DNA from: an uncultured Bacteroidales bacterium
GTDB lineage: Bacteria > Bacteroidota > Bacteroidia > Bacteroidales > Bacteroidaceae
Length of the DNA: 64,000 nucleotides
Reading direction: 5' to 3'
Assembly: GCA_937898885.1 (NCBI GenBank)
Contig: CALDKD010000006.1
Span: 1 to 64,000, forward strand
The position numbers and the translations under genes are program-made. Each line of letters begins with the position of its first letter. Positions within the stretch are counted from its first letter, which is position 1. This document shows, piece after piece, positions 1 to 8,363 of the stretch. The notes under the pieces are model-generated. The model was not told where the DNA came from, searched no databases, and worked only from the letters and a program-made list of their open reading frames with translations.

Positions 1-395
1 TCTATGCACCAGACCTGGTTCCTGTGATCAACCCTCAAACCTCTCAGCAGGTATGTGGGCAATAGCGTTATTAGTAATGACACTGATTCTGACAGGCAAT
101 TCTCTCTGAGAAATGGCTCTAATATAATAATCGTCGCGCACGCGAGGCCACGGTTGCTCTTTTCATCCGCACTCACCCAAATGGTTGAAAAACGGGCAGA
201 GCCACGGCCACGCCATAAAAGCACCGGCAAATGCAGGCATTTCAGCTTCTACAGCCATCGAATTTAATGGGCAGCACAACTGATACCTGGTAAAAATATT
301 GATACGACAGCGGTTGATATGTTTCAGCGGAGCGGTCAATAAGCGAGAAGCCTTGTAGGCCGTGAAGTGTCGGGCAAAAGTAGTATCTTCGCACT
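1..395. other. Left-edge stretch with no supportable gene
   Basis: Reading frames here are short and broken on both strands, and none resembles a protein family I recognise. The first 109 bases are open in the second forward frame and end in a hydrophobic stretch before a TGA, so the tail of a gene starting left of the window is possible but unproven. The last 15 bases carry the promoter of the next gene. Confidence 0.4.
384..391 (+). promoter_or_regulatory. Promoter -7 element of the M15 peptidase gene
   Basis: TATCTTCG fits the Bacteroidetes -7 consensus TAnnTTTG with one change, and is preceded by the usual CAAAAGTAG context. The start codon at 396 lies only 4 bases after it, so the transcript would have almost no leader. 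Either the mRNA is leaderless or the true start lies further in. Confidence 0.5.
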
Positions 396-1085
396 ATGAA
401 GCGTGTTTTTCTATGCACTCTGTTGCTGTTGGCGGTACTGTCGGGCAAAGGCCAGGCATTGCCGGATGCCTTGCGGGAACAGGACATCACGCAGAGACAG
501 GATTTCCCGCAAGGAAGAGAAGGTTTCAGCTCCTCGTTTATCAATGACTCTGTCAGAAGCCTGATTGTGGGAAAATCGTACCCGTACGATTGCGCGATTC
601 CGCTATCCGACCTACGGTATCTTAAATTAAGGTATTACGACTATCAGGGGAATGTCCGCTACGGGGAGTTGATTTGCAATGCGTTGATAGCCGATGATTT
701 ATTGGACATTTTCTACAGGCTGTTCCTGTCGGAGTACCAGATTGCCAATATCAGTCTGATTGACGAGTATGGCGCTGATGACAATGAGTCCATGGAAGCA
801 AATAACACATCGTGCTTTAACTACAGAAAAGCCACAAACTCAAGCAAATTGTCGCTCCACGCCAGAGGTCTGGCCATTGACATCAATCCGGTAGAGAACC
901 CTTATATCAAGAATGGTGTCATCCTGCCTGCGAACGGGAAAGCATACTCCGACAGAAGCGCTCATTTCAGCCACAAGATTGACCGGGACGATTTGTGCTA
1001 TAGGTTGTTCAAGGAGAAAGGTTTTGTATGGGGAGGCGAATGGCGCACCGTTAAGGATTACCAGCATTTCGAGAAACAAATGTGA
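396..1085 (+). CDS. Secreted M15-family peptidoglycan peptidase (D-Ala-D-Ala carboxypeptidase type)
   Basis: A 229-residue zinc peptidase of the VanY/M15 type, expected to trim peptidoglycan stem peptides in the periplasm. Residues 1-21 form a signal peptide. The family zinc motif SxHxxGxAxD is present at residues 153-162 (H155, D162), and the third ligand lies in the DYQHFE motif (H224), just after the GGEW motif at 213-216. These three ligands in the right order make the assignment firm, although the precise bond cleaved cannot be read from sequence. It is a single gene, separated by 173 bases and a promoter from transketolase. The start is set by the signal peptide, although the promoter sits unusually close to it. 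Confidence 0.85.
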   Translation: MKRVFLCTLLLLAVLSGKGQALPDALREQDITQRQDFPQGREGFSSSFINDSVRSLIVGKSYPYDCAIPLSDLRYLKLRYYDYQGNVRYGELICNALIADDLLDIFYRLFLSEYQIANISLIDEYGADDNESMEANNTSCFNYRKATNSSKLSLHARGLAIDINPVENPYIKNGVILPANGKAYSDRSAHFSHKIDRDDLCYRLFKEKGFVWGGEWRTVKDYQHFEKQM

Positions 1086-1156
1086 CTGCTTTTACCGCAT
1101 TTATGATGAGGCTTTGCGCCACAGGCAGCAAAGCCTATCACTTGCCGCAATTAAAT

Positions 1157-1188
1157 TTTGTTATTTACAGCAGTTTATGTTAACTTTG
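1157..1188 (+). promoter_or_regulatory. Promoter of the transketolase operon
   Basis: TTTG at 1157-1160, 20 intervening bases, then TAACTTTG at 1181-1188: an exact match to the Bacteroidetes housekeeping promoter. It leaves a leader of about 65 bases before the ATG at 1259. Confidence 0.75.
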
Positions 1189-1258
1189 TGAGTTTAGATG
1201 CCATATTTTATGGCAAAGCGAGTAAAAAAGTTTTTAATTCATTAATAATTACACAATT

Positions 1259-3283
1259 ATGAACAACAGCAAGGAATTGATGAACAAGGCTGCGGACAAC
1301 ATCCGCATTCTGGCAGCCTCAATGGTTGAGAAGGCAAAATCAGGTCACCCGGGTGGTGCCATGGGTGGTGCAGACTTTATTAACGTACTCTTCTCAGAGT
1401 TCTTACAGTATGACCCGAAGAATCCGGCATGGGTAGGTCGCGACCGTTTCTTCCTTGATCCGGGCCACATGGCTCCGATGCTTTACTCACAGCTCGCGCT
1501 CATCGGCAAGTTCTCACTTGACGAGCTGGCACAGCTTCGTCAGTGGGGCTCACCTACCACTGGTCACCCGGAGTTTGAGATTGCCCGTGGCATTGAGAAC
1601 ACATCCGGTCCTCTGGGACAGGGTCACTCTTATGCGGTAGGAGCAGCCATCGCAGCCAAGTTCCTGGCAGCACACACCGGCAACCCGACATTCGAGAAAG
1701 AGACCATCTACGCATACATCTCTGACGGTGGCGTACAGGAGGAGATCTCACAGGGCAGCGCCCGCATCGCAGGCGTGCTTGGTCTGGACAACCTCATCAT
1801 GTTCTACGACTCCAACGACATACAGCTCTCAACTGAGACCAAGGACGTTATGAACGAGGACACCGCAGCCAAGTACAAGGCTCTTGGCTGGGAGGTCAAG
1901 GAGATTTGCGGTAACGACGCAGATCAGATTCGCGAGGCTCTTACCTGGGCCAAGGGCGTTCAGGGCAAACCGGCTCTCATCATTGGAAAGTGCATTATGG
2001 GTAAGGGTGCCCTCAAGGCTGACGGCTCATCATACGAGGCTAACTGCAAGACTCACGGCGCACCTCTTGGTGGCGACGCCTACATCAACACAATCAAGAA
2101 TCTGGGCGGTAACCCAGAGAAACCATTCCAGATTTTCCCGGAGGTCAAGAAGCTTTATGCTGACCGCGCCAAGGAGCTGAAGGATATCTGCGCCGACCGT
2201 TATAAAGAGGAGAAGGCCTGGGCTAAGGCTAACCCGGACAAGGCTGCCGCACAGGACGAGTGGTTCAGCGGCAAGGCTCCGAAAATCAACTGGAAGAAGT
2301 GCGTCCAGAAAGACAACGACGCTACCCGCTCGGCATCAGCCGCTTGTCTGTCAGTTCTGGCAGAGCAGGTTCCTAATATGATTTGCGCAAGCGCAGACCT
2401 GAGCAACTCCGACAAGACCGACGGTTTCCTGAAGAAGACCAAAGCCTTCACAAAGGGCGATTTCAGCGGAGCGTTCTTCCAGGCAGGTGTGGCTGAGCTC
2501 ACAATGGCTTGCTGTTGCATCGGTATGGCCCTGCACGGTGGTGTCATCCCGGCTTGCGGTACATTCTTCGTATTCTCAGACTATATGAAACCGGCAGTTC
2601 GTATGGCTGCTCTGATGGAGCTTCCAGTCAAGTTCATCTGGACACACGATGCATTCCGCGTTGGCGAGGATGGTCCTACGCACGAGCCTGTTGAGCAGGA
2701 GGCTCAGATCCGTCTGATGGAGAAGCTGAAGAACCACAGCGGCAAGCCGTCAGTTCTGGTTCTCCGTCCGGCAGACGCAAAGGAGACTACAGCAGCATGG
2801 TCACTGGCAATGAAGAACACCAAGACCCCGACCGCTCTCATCCTGTCACGTCAGAACATACAGAACCTGCCTGCAGGCAACGATTATAAACTGGCCGCAA
2901 AGGGTGGCTATATCGTAGCAGGCTCAGACGAGAACCCGGATGTTATCCTGGTAGCTACAGGCTCAGAGGTATCAACACTCGTGGCAGGCGCAGAGCTGCT
3001 CCGCAAGAAGCACATCAAGGTTCGCATTGTAAGCGTTCCGTCAGAGGGTCTGTTCCGCAGCCAGAGCAAGGAGTATCAGCAGAGCGTTCTTCCTACAGGC
3101 ATCAAGAAATTCGGTATGACAGCCGGTCTGCCAGTAAACCTGCTGGGACTTGTTCCTGAGGCAGAGGGCAAGATCTGGGGTCTGGAGAGCTTCGGTTTCT
3201 CCGCTCCTTACAAGGTGCTCGATGAGAAGTTAGGCTATACGGCAAAGAACGTGTACAAGCAGGTAATGAGCCTTCTGAAGTAA
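1259..3283 (+). CDS. tkt: Transketolase
   Basis: A full-length, 674-residue thiamine-diphosphate enzyme that moves two-carbon units between sugar phosphates in the non-oxidative pentose phosphate pathway. The N-terminal PP domain carries the conserved H30, the GPLGQG stretch (117-122) and the diphosphate/Mg motif SDGG with following QEE (155-162). The Pyr domain contains EDGPTHEPVEQ near residues 470-480. Codons are strongly biased as expected for a highly expressed gene. The stop codon overlaps the ATG of rpiB (TAATG), so the two pentose-phosphate enzymes are translationally coupled. Confidence 0.97.
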   Translation: MNNSKELMNKAADNIRILAASMVEKAKSGHPGGAMGGADFINVLFSEFLQYDPKNPAWVGRDRFFLDPGHMAPMLYSQLALIGKFSLDELAQLRQWGSPTTGHPEFEIARGIENTSGPLGQGHSYAVGAAIAAKFLAAHTGNPTFEKETIYAYISDGGVQEEISQGSARIAGVLGLDNLIMFYDSNDIQLSTETKDVMNEDTAAKYKALGWEVKEICGNDADQIREALTWAKGVQGKPALIIGKCIMGKGALKADGSSYEANCKTHGAPLGGDAYINTIKNLGGNPEKPFQIFPEVKKLYADRAKELKDICADRYKEEKAWAKANPDKAAAQDEWFSGKAPKINWKKCVQKDNDATRSASAACLSVLAEQVPNMICASADLSNSDKTDGFLKKTKAFTKGDFSGAFFQAGVAELTMACCCIGMALHGGVIPACGTFFVFSDYMKPAVRMAALMELPVKFIWTHDAFRVGEDGPTHEPVEQEAQIRLMEKLKNHSGKPSVLVLRPADAKETTAAWSLAMKNTKTPTALILSRQNIQNLPAGNDYKLAAKGGYIVAGSDENPDVILVATGSEVSTLVAGAELLRKKHIKVRIVSVPSEGLFRSQSKEYQQSVLPTGIKKFGMTAGLPVNLLGLVPEAEGKIWGLESFGFSAPYKVLDEKLGYTAKNVYKQVMSLLK

Positions 3284-3711
3284 TGATTGGAATAGCAAGT
3301 GACCACGCTGCTTTCCCGTTGAAGCAGTTTGTAAAGCAATATCTCGAGGAGAAAGGGTTGCCGTACAAAGACTACGGCACCTACTCCGAGGAGAGTTGCA
3401 ACTATGCCGAGTTCGGACACAAGCTGGCCGAAGGCATAGAGAATGGTGAGGTTGAGAAAGGCATTGCAATGTGCGGCAGTGGCGAGGGCATCTCTATGAC
3501 ACTGAACAAGCATCAGGGCATCCGTGCGGGACTCTGCTGGATTCCCGAGATTGCGCACCTGATACGTCAGCACAATAATGCCAATGTACTTGTGATGCCA
3601 GGCCGTTTCATTGACAACGATATGGCCCGCAAGATTATGGATGAGTATCTGAGTACGCCTTTCGAGGGTGGCAGGCATCAGACACGAATAGACAGCATTC
3701 CATTGAAATAA
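3283..3711 (+). CDS. rpiB: Ribose-5-phosphate isomerase B
   Basis: A 142-residue LacAB/RpiB-family isomerase interconverting ribose 5-phosphate and ribulose 5-phosphate. The N-terminal SDH motif (residues 6-8), the catalytic Cys64 in CGSGEG and the HNNANVL stretch (97-103) are the expected active-site signatures. CGSGEG differs slightly from the common CGTG but is seen in RpiB-like proteins. It overlaps the transketolase stop by one base, so substrate supply and use are encoded together. Confidence 0.93.
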   Translation: MIGIASDHAAFPLKQFVKQYLEEKGLPYKDYGTYSEESCNYAEFGHKLAEGIENGEVEKGIAMCGSGEGISMTLNKHQGIRAGLCWIPEIAHLIRQHNNANVLVMPGRFIDNDMARKIMDEYLSTPFEGGRHQTRIDSIPLK

Positions 3712-3741
3712 GAATAGTAATTAACTAATCAGCAATCAGAT

Positions 3742-4683
3742 ATGAAGAAATTTAAATTATTAGCCTTAGCATTAGGCTTGATGACCCTCACGTTCGCCAG
3801 CTGCGGCGAAGAGGAGAAAGAGAAGCAGGATGTTATCGTATCTATCTTAAAGAACGGAAGCATCGACTACTGGAAGCAGGTAACCAAAGGTATTGAGGAA
3901 GAGTGCGCCTCAAAGGGTTTGGGAACTGTATTCTTCTATACTAACACAGACGCAGATCTTCTGAATCAGAGAGTTCTCACCTCAGGAATTGAGAAATTGG
4001 AGAGTGACTACAACATTAAAGGTGTAATTATCGCTCCTATCTTCACTGACAACGACCACAGCGTAGAGCAGGCTCTTGCCGATTATGTGGGAAGCGACAT
4101 TCCTGTAGTTGTCATTGACTCACCTATCGATGAGGACGACAGTCCTCTGAAGAACATCTACAAGGCATATGTAGGTACCGATAACGAGGCTGCCGGAGAG
4201 GAGCTCGCAAAAAAGATTACCAACAAGGGTGACATTCTGGTAGCAAGAATTGAGGCCAGCATACCAACCAAGGCTCGTATCGAAGGTTTCGAGAAAGGAA
4301 CAGACAATGAGATTGAGTACTGGGATGCCAATGACAGCGAGAGACCAAGCGCTATGGAAGAGCAGTTGAAGAAGTATCCGGCTATCAACGATGTTGTATT
4401 TTTGAACGGTAATCTCTGCAAAAGTGTATTTAACTCAAGCACACTTCAGAAGAAGAACGTCTATACATTCGATGCATACGAGGAGTTTATCATCAGCCTT
4501 CAGGATGGTGGATGCATCAAGGGTATTATGGCTCAGAATACTTTCGAGATGGGACGTAAGGCCGTATCATCACTTTTCGACTACATCAAGAATAAGAACA
4601 TCTATATCCCGACTATCTACATCACAAAGGATAACCTCAAGTCAAGTGATGTAAAGCCTTTCATGGACTATTTCGGTCTTTAA
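3742..4683 (+). CDS. Periplasmic sugar-binding lipoprotein (substrate-binding protein, type 1 fold)
   Basis: A 313-residue protein with a lipoprotein signal (lipobox FASC, lipidated Cys21) followed by a two-lobed periplasmic-binding fold of the ribose/LacI class. Typical pieces are the early VIVSILKNGSIDYWKQ-like strand and the central VGTDNEAAGEELA helix, which matches the hinge-side motif of this family. It follows rpiB by 30 bases, so it may be co-transcribed with the pentose phosphate genes. No ABC permease is nearby; the protein may therefore work as a sensor or a scavenging binding protein, which is inference. The ligand is unknown, with a pentose likely from context. Confidence 0.8.
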   Translation: MKKFKLLALALGLMTLTFASCGEEEKEKQDVIVSILKNGSIDYWKQVTKGIEEECASKGLGTVFFYTNTDADLLNQRVLTSGIEKLESDYNIKGVIIAPIFTDNDHSVEQALADYVGSDIPVVVIDSPIDEDDSPLKNIYKAYVGTDNEAAGEELAKKITNKGDILVARIEASIPTKARIEGFEKGTDNEIEYWDANDSERPSAMEEQLKKYPAINDVVFLNGNLCKSVFNSSTLQKKNVYTFDAYEEFIISLQDGGCIKGIMAQNTFEMGRKAVSSLFDYIKNKNIYIPTIYITKDNLKSSDVKPFMDYFGL

Positions 4684-4705
4684 TTGACTGTTTAGGCTAA
4701 TAAGG

Positions 4706-4741
4706 AACGGGTAGCTGCCGTATGGCGGTTACCCGTTTTTC
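4706..4741 (+). terminator. Intrinsic terminator after the sugar-binding protein gene
   Basis: A near-perfect hairpin of about 14 base pairs (arms AACGGGTA and TACCCGTT plus an inner GC-rich part, loop around 4720-4723) followed by TTTTTCTTTT. It overlaps the 3' end of the convergent glycosylase gene and may serve both strands. Confidence 0.85.
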
Positions 4742-5313
4742 TTTTGGACTTCCATAAGTACATTTCCATATATCTCAGCCTTGCCCGTCACAGGCATTGG
4801 ATAGGCACGTGAGCTTGACGGAACTCTGTACCAGGACACATTTCGTCCGGATACATTCACACACACTCCACATCCTATTTCCGGTATTGTATCGATACTG
4901 AGAATGCCGGCCAGCTCTTCTGAGGATTTGCCGCCGGTTGTAATAATTGAATGGCACAATGGCATACGCATCAGCAGCGCATTGACATCAGCAGGCTCAA
5001 CAATTTGCAGGAAGTTATCGCTTGCATTGTCTTTCAGACGGCATACTTTCTGCGCACTGTCAAAAAAGCCGAAGCCTTTCTCCTTACAGAAAGCGACAAT
5101 ACCCGCCTTGTCGAAACGTTTCTCCCCTTTAACCTCAAAACGATGAGCATCCTCAAAAAAGAGCAGGCCTATGATACGCCAGAAATCATTTTGCCAGTTA
5201 GGATAGAAGAAATCCATACTCCACCTGTTTCGTGGAGGCGGGAAACTGCCTAGGAACAGCACGGTTCCATTCTCGGGCAAAAAAGGATCCAGCGGGTGCG
5301 ACTCTGTTATCAT
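4729..5313 (-). CDS. Uracil-DNA glycosylase superfamily protein (Mug/HDG-like)
   Basis: About 194 residues. The N-terminal VLFLGSFPPP and the following FFYPNWQNDFWRI are the signatures of the mismatch-type branch of the uracil-DNA glycosylase superfamily, which removes uracil, hypoxanthine or related lesions from DNA. The exact lesion cannot be told from sequence. The start at 5313 is preferred over an in-frame ATG at 5322, because 5322 falls within the T-tract of the upstream gene's terminator. It is a single gene, convergent with the sugar-binding protein gene. Confidence 0.75.
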   Translation of the reverse strand: MITESHPLDPFLPENGTVLFLGSFPPPRNRWSMDFFYPNWQNDFWRIIGLLFFEDAHRFEVKGEKRFDKAGIVAFCKEKGFGFFDSAQKVCRLKDNASDNFLQIVEPADVNALLMRMPLCHSIITTGGKSSEELAGILSIDTIPEIGCGVCVNVSGRNVSWYRVPSSSRAYPMPVTGKAEIYGNVLMEVQKKNG

Positions 5314-5321
5314 ACACAACA

Positions 5322-5350
5322 TAAAAAAGGGCTACCCGAAAGCAGCCCTT
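5322..5350 (-). terminator. Intrinsic terminator after secG
   Basis: Read on the minus strand: a 7-bp stem AAGGGCT/AGCCCTT (5327-5333 and 5344-5350) with a 10-base loop and a run of six U. It closes the sigma-54 activator, lptE, TPR, secG operon. Confidence 0.85.
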
Positions 5351-5380
5351 AGCTTTATCTGTCTATTTACGTCTGACTTA

Positions 5381-5737
5381 TTACTCAGCCGGAGTCTCTG
5401 GGATTGCAGGAATCTCCTCAGCCGACGGAACGTCGTAAATAGGAGTGGTCTCAGGATTAACCATCATCTGCTCCTTGGCGGAATCCATCATAACCGAGCC
5501 TGACTCAACAGATCTCTGTCTGCCCACAAAAGCGGTTGCCACACTGAGAACAACAATGCAGGCGATAAGTGTCCAGGTTGACTTCTCAAGAAAATCGGTT
5601 GTCTTGCGGACACCCATAATCTGATTTGAGGATGAGAAACCGGCTGCAAGGCCGCCACCTTTTGAGTTCTGAATTGTTACTATGAAGCAAAGCAGCAAGG
5701 CGCAAATCACAATAACGATAAGTAAAACAGCGTACAT
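5381..5737 (-). CDS. secG: Preprotein translocase subunit SecG
   Basis: A 118-residue inner-membrane subunit of the SecYEG channel. Two hydrophobic helices (about 2-20 and 55-73) flank the conserved IQNSKGGGLAAGF loop, where the GGGL motif marks SecG. The C-terminal tail is longer than in E. coli and rich in Pro and Glu, as is common in Bacteroidetes. It is the last gene of a tightly packed operon (1 base from the TPR-like gene) with LptE, so outer-membrane assembly and protein export are expressed together. Confidence 0.92.
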   Translation of the reverse strand: MYAVLLIVIVICALLLCFIVTIQNSKGGGLAAGFSSSNQIMGVRKTTDFLEKSTWTLIACIVVLSVATAFVGRQRSVESGSVMMDSAKEQMMVNPETTPIYDVPSAEEIPAIPETPAE

Positions 5738-5738
5738 T

Positions 5739-6515
5739 TTATTTGTCTTTTTTATTATTTATCTTCTCTATTTTCTCCAAATACCGAATTTGGTCTGCAA
5801 AGTAACTGCTTTTATTTGGAAAATTCAAGGATAACGACCGAATAATTTCCATCGCTTCCTGATATCTGTGTTGTTTTATATAAATTCCGGCCAATGTCTC
5901 GGTAAAAAGCTCCTCATTGAGAACGGGTTTGTCATCGTCAGCCGCATTGAATTCCTCATCCGGTTCCAAAGCGGAGGCCATAGCGACCGGAACATCCATA
6001 GCCGGGGCACTTACATTCAGACTAAGAGTATCATCGACATGGCCGCCGAAGATGCTGTCAAGCAGCGAGTCTGTCAAAGACAGGCGGTCACCTGAATGCG
6101 CCATTTCCTCAGCAGATATGTCAGAGGCATCCGCATCCAATCCCGCAGATGCCAGATAATCCTCAGATGCCGCGGAATACTCAGGCAGTTCCTGATCCAT
6201 TTGCATGTCCTGGCCCAGGAAAGCATTTAACAGCACCATTGTGCGGTCATTCTCCAGTTGACCGGCCTGCCTGCGCGACATCGCATCGAGCATAACGCCC
6301 ATCATCTCATCAACACAAGGCAGAAAGACACGCGAGCGGCTCATCTCCGAGTCAAAATCAGGAGAGCTCACACAATACATATTCTGCAGAAGAAGGATTC
6401 TGTAAATGTGTGAGTATGGGCAGGCGCTCACAGCCTCACGCAGGTCAGCCAAGGTATCTTGCCCCATATTCTCAGGATGAAGCGCCAGCTCAACTATGTC
6501 GCGTACAGAGAGCAT
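5739..6515 (-). CDS. TPR-like protein of the lptE-secG operon, function unknown
   Basis: A 258-residue protein with no signal peptide or membrane helix, so probably cytoplasmic. The C-terminal part (about 195-258) reads as a degenerate tetratricopeptide unit (LAGIYIKQHRYQEAMEIIRSL followed by a second helix pair). The middle is acidic and low in complexity. Its position between lptE and secG is a conserved-looking arrangement, with 1 base to each neighbour. It may act as an adaptor in envelope assembly, but that rests on context only. Confidence 0.65.
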   Translation of the reverse strand: MLSVRDIVELALHPENMGQDTLADLREAVSACPYSHIYRILLLQNMYCVSSPDFDSEMSRSRVFLPCVDEMMGVMLDAMSRRQAGQLENDRTMVLLNAFLGQDMQMDQELPEYSAASEDYLASAGLDADASDISAEEMAHSGDRLSLTDSLLDSIFGGHVDDTLSLNVSAPAMDVPVAMASALEPDEEFNAADDDKPVLNEELFTETLAGIYIKQHRYQEAMEIIRSLSLNFPNKSSYFADQIRYLEKIEKINNKKDK

Positions 6516-6516
6516 A

Positions 6517-7029
6517 CTACCAGTTTGCCACAGTGGCGTTGAATATCTGATCTACAATCTCGTCAATCATCTGCTGCACGAGTTCCTCCTGTACGGATGA
6601 AAGCTGCTGTGAGGAGTCGTAGTCTCGTGAGGCGGAGAACGACTTGTCAAAGTCCTCCTTGTGATTTGTATTGTTCACGAACCTGACACTAACTGTCATT
6701 TTCAGTTGAACCATTGACGAATATCCGTCTGAAGATATTGATTTGTTTGTCTGGTCATATCCGGTAATCTCACCGGAAATCTGCAGATCGCCGTTAGCCT
6801 TAACCTGCTTCAGCTTGGTCTGACGCACATAAATGTCGCTGAGAGACTGATTGAACATAGGCGCCATAGGAGACCACTGATAAGCGGCACGGTTGGTGAA
6901 GGCCTCAATTGTGATGCTTTTGACAACGTTGTAGTCTATGGATGCTCCATTGAACTTGTACGTCACTATGCACGATGCAAGGCAAAGACACATTACAGCA
7001 CCAAAGAAGAATGTCAGGAAACGTCTCAT
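6517..7029 (-). CDS. lptE: LPS-assembly lipoprotein LptE
   Basis: A 170-residue outer-membrane lipoprotein (lipobox LASC, lipidated Cys20) with the LptE fold pattern: SIxIEAFTNRA early, then an alternating beta-rich region ending in EELVQQMIDEIVDQIFN. In the family it plugs the LptD barrel that delivers lipopolysaccharide to the surface. It starts 5 bases after the sigma-54 activator and ends 1 base before the TPR-like gene. Confidence 0.82.
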   Translation of the reverse strand: MRRFLTFFFGAVMCLCLASCIVTYKFNGASIDYNVVKSITIEAFTNRAAYQWSPMAPMFNQSLSDIYVRQTKLKQVKANGDLQISGEITGYDQTNKSISSDGYSSMVQLKMTVSVRFVNNTNHKEDFDKSFSASRDYDSSQQLSSVQEELVQQMIDEIVDQIFNATVANW

Positions 7030-7034
7030 ACCAA

Positions 7035-8255
7035 TTATTCCAAGTTATACTCCTTAATCTTGCGGTAAAGCGTGCGCTCTGAGATATTCAGGTCTTTGGC
7101 GGCATTCTTTCTGCGACCGTTATGCTTGGCAAGAGCCCGCTTTATCATATCCTTCTCAACCTCGTCCAGCGAGAGAGTCTCCTCAACATATACCTCCGTA
7201 TCCTGAATGTCATCATCATTGCTGTCGGCCTGACGTATGTGTGCAACCCCGTCAGACATGGACTGATTTGCAAAAATAGGCACTGGTTGGACCGCCTGCG
7301 GCGCAACCTGCGTCTGCTGCGAGGAGAGGTTCTTGAGTTGTTCCTTCAGATCAGTGACATCACGTCTCAGATCGAACAGCACCTTATAAAGAATCTCTCG
7401 CTCATTCTCAAAAGAGTGAGCCTGAGAGGAAGAGTTTCCCGTAGCCACCGGCAGCATTGACACACGCATATCCGGCAGGTATTCTCTAAGCTCTTCAGCA
7501 GATATAAGACGCTGCTCCGCCATAATAGACATCTGCTCAGTGATATTCTTCAACTGACGTACATTTCCCGGCCAATGATAGCCCATCAGCATCTGACGGG
7601 CATCCTCGGTAAGTCTGAGCATCGGCATCTGGTACTGTTGCGCGCAATCGTTGGCGAATTTCATAAAAAGCAGGAGTATGTCCTGTCCGCGCTCACGCAA
7701 AGGAGGGACTTTGATAGGTATGGTGTTCAGACGATAATAAAGGTCCTCGCGGAAACGCCCTTCCTCTATCGCCTTTGGCAAATCCACGTTAGTAGCCGCC
7801 ACGATACGGACATTAGTCTTCTCCACCTTAGAGGAGCCTACCTTTATGAACTCTCCCGTCTCCAGCACACGAAGCAGACGCGCCTGAGTGGCCAAAGGAA
7901 GCTCAGCCACCTCATCCAGAAAAATGGTACCGCCGTTTGCCTCGTCAAAATAGCCTTTGCGCTCGTTCACAGCACCGGTAAACGCGCCCTTCTCGTGTCC
8001 GAAAAGCTCAGAGTCAACAGTTCCTTCCGGTATTGAGCCGCAGTTCACGGCAATGTACTGCTTAGACTTTCGCAGGCTGTTGGCGTGAATGATCTTTGGG
8101 ATATTCTCCTTACCGGATCCACTCTCACCGGTAATCAACACAGACAAATCGGTTGATGCGACCTGAATGGCCACATCAATGGCCCGGTTCAGCTCCGGAC
8201 AGTTTCCAACAATCTGGAAACGTTGTTTCATTTTTAGTACCTCATCGTTGTTCAT
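7035..8255 (-). CDS. Sigma-54-dependent transcriptional activator without a sensor domain
   Basis: A 406-residue AAA+ enhancer-binding protein. Walker A GESGSGKE (43-50), the sigma-54 contact loop GAFTGA (90-95) and Walker B TIFLDEV (110-116) are intact. A Fis-type helix-turn-helix closes the protein (about 370-406, NISERTLYRKIKEY). There is no N-terminal receiver, GAF or PAS domain: the AAA+ domain starts at about residue 14, so activity must be controlled by level, partner or the Gln-rich linker (about 300-340). It is the first gene of the lptE-TPR-secG operon. ATG at 8255 is used; an ATG at 8231 is also possible. Confidence 0.9.
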   Translation of the reverse strand: MNNDEVLKMKQRFQIVGNCPELNRAIDVAIQVASTDLSVLITGESGSGKENIPKIIHANSLRKSKQYIAVNCGSIPEGTVDSELFGHEKGAFTGAVNERKGYFDEANGGTIFLDEVAELPLATQARLLRVLETGEFIKVGSSKVEKTNVRIVAATNVDLPKAIEEGRFREDLYYRLNTIPIKVPPLRERGQDILLLFMKFANDCAQQYQMPMLRLTEDARQMLMGYHWPGNVRQLKNITEQMSIMAEQRLISAEELREYLPDMRVSMLPVATGNSSSQAHSFENEREILYKVLFDLRRDVTDLKEQLKNLSSQQTQVAPQAVQPVPIFANQSMSDGVAHIRQADSNDDDIQDTEVYVEETLSLDEVEKDMIKRALAKHNGRRKNAAKDLNISERTLYRKIKEYNLE

Positions 8256-8315
8256 ATCCTCTTCCGCAATAGAAATCTGACAAAAATACTGATTTCCCAG
8301 ATAAAATCAGCAAAA

Positions 8316-8347
8316 TTGGCAGATATTAACAAAATTCAGTATCTTCG
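8316..8347 (+). promoter_or_regulatory. Promoter of the S9 peptidase gene
   Basis: TTGG at 8316-8319, 20 bases, then TATCTTCG at 8340-8347. This decides the gene start: coding must begin at the ATG at 8364, since the upstream in-frame codons lie inside the promoter. Confidence 0.65.
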
Positions 8348-8363
8348 CATTAAAGTTCCTAAT

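Noticed and set aside
242..544. 100-codon minus-strand frame over the M15 peptidase start
   Set aside because: It runs antisense through the signal peptide of a well-supported gene and resembles no family.
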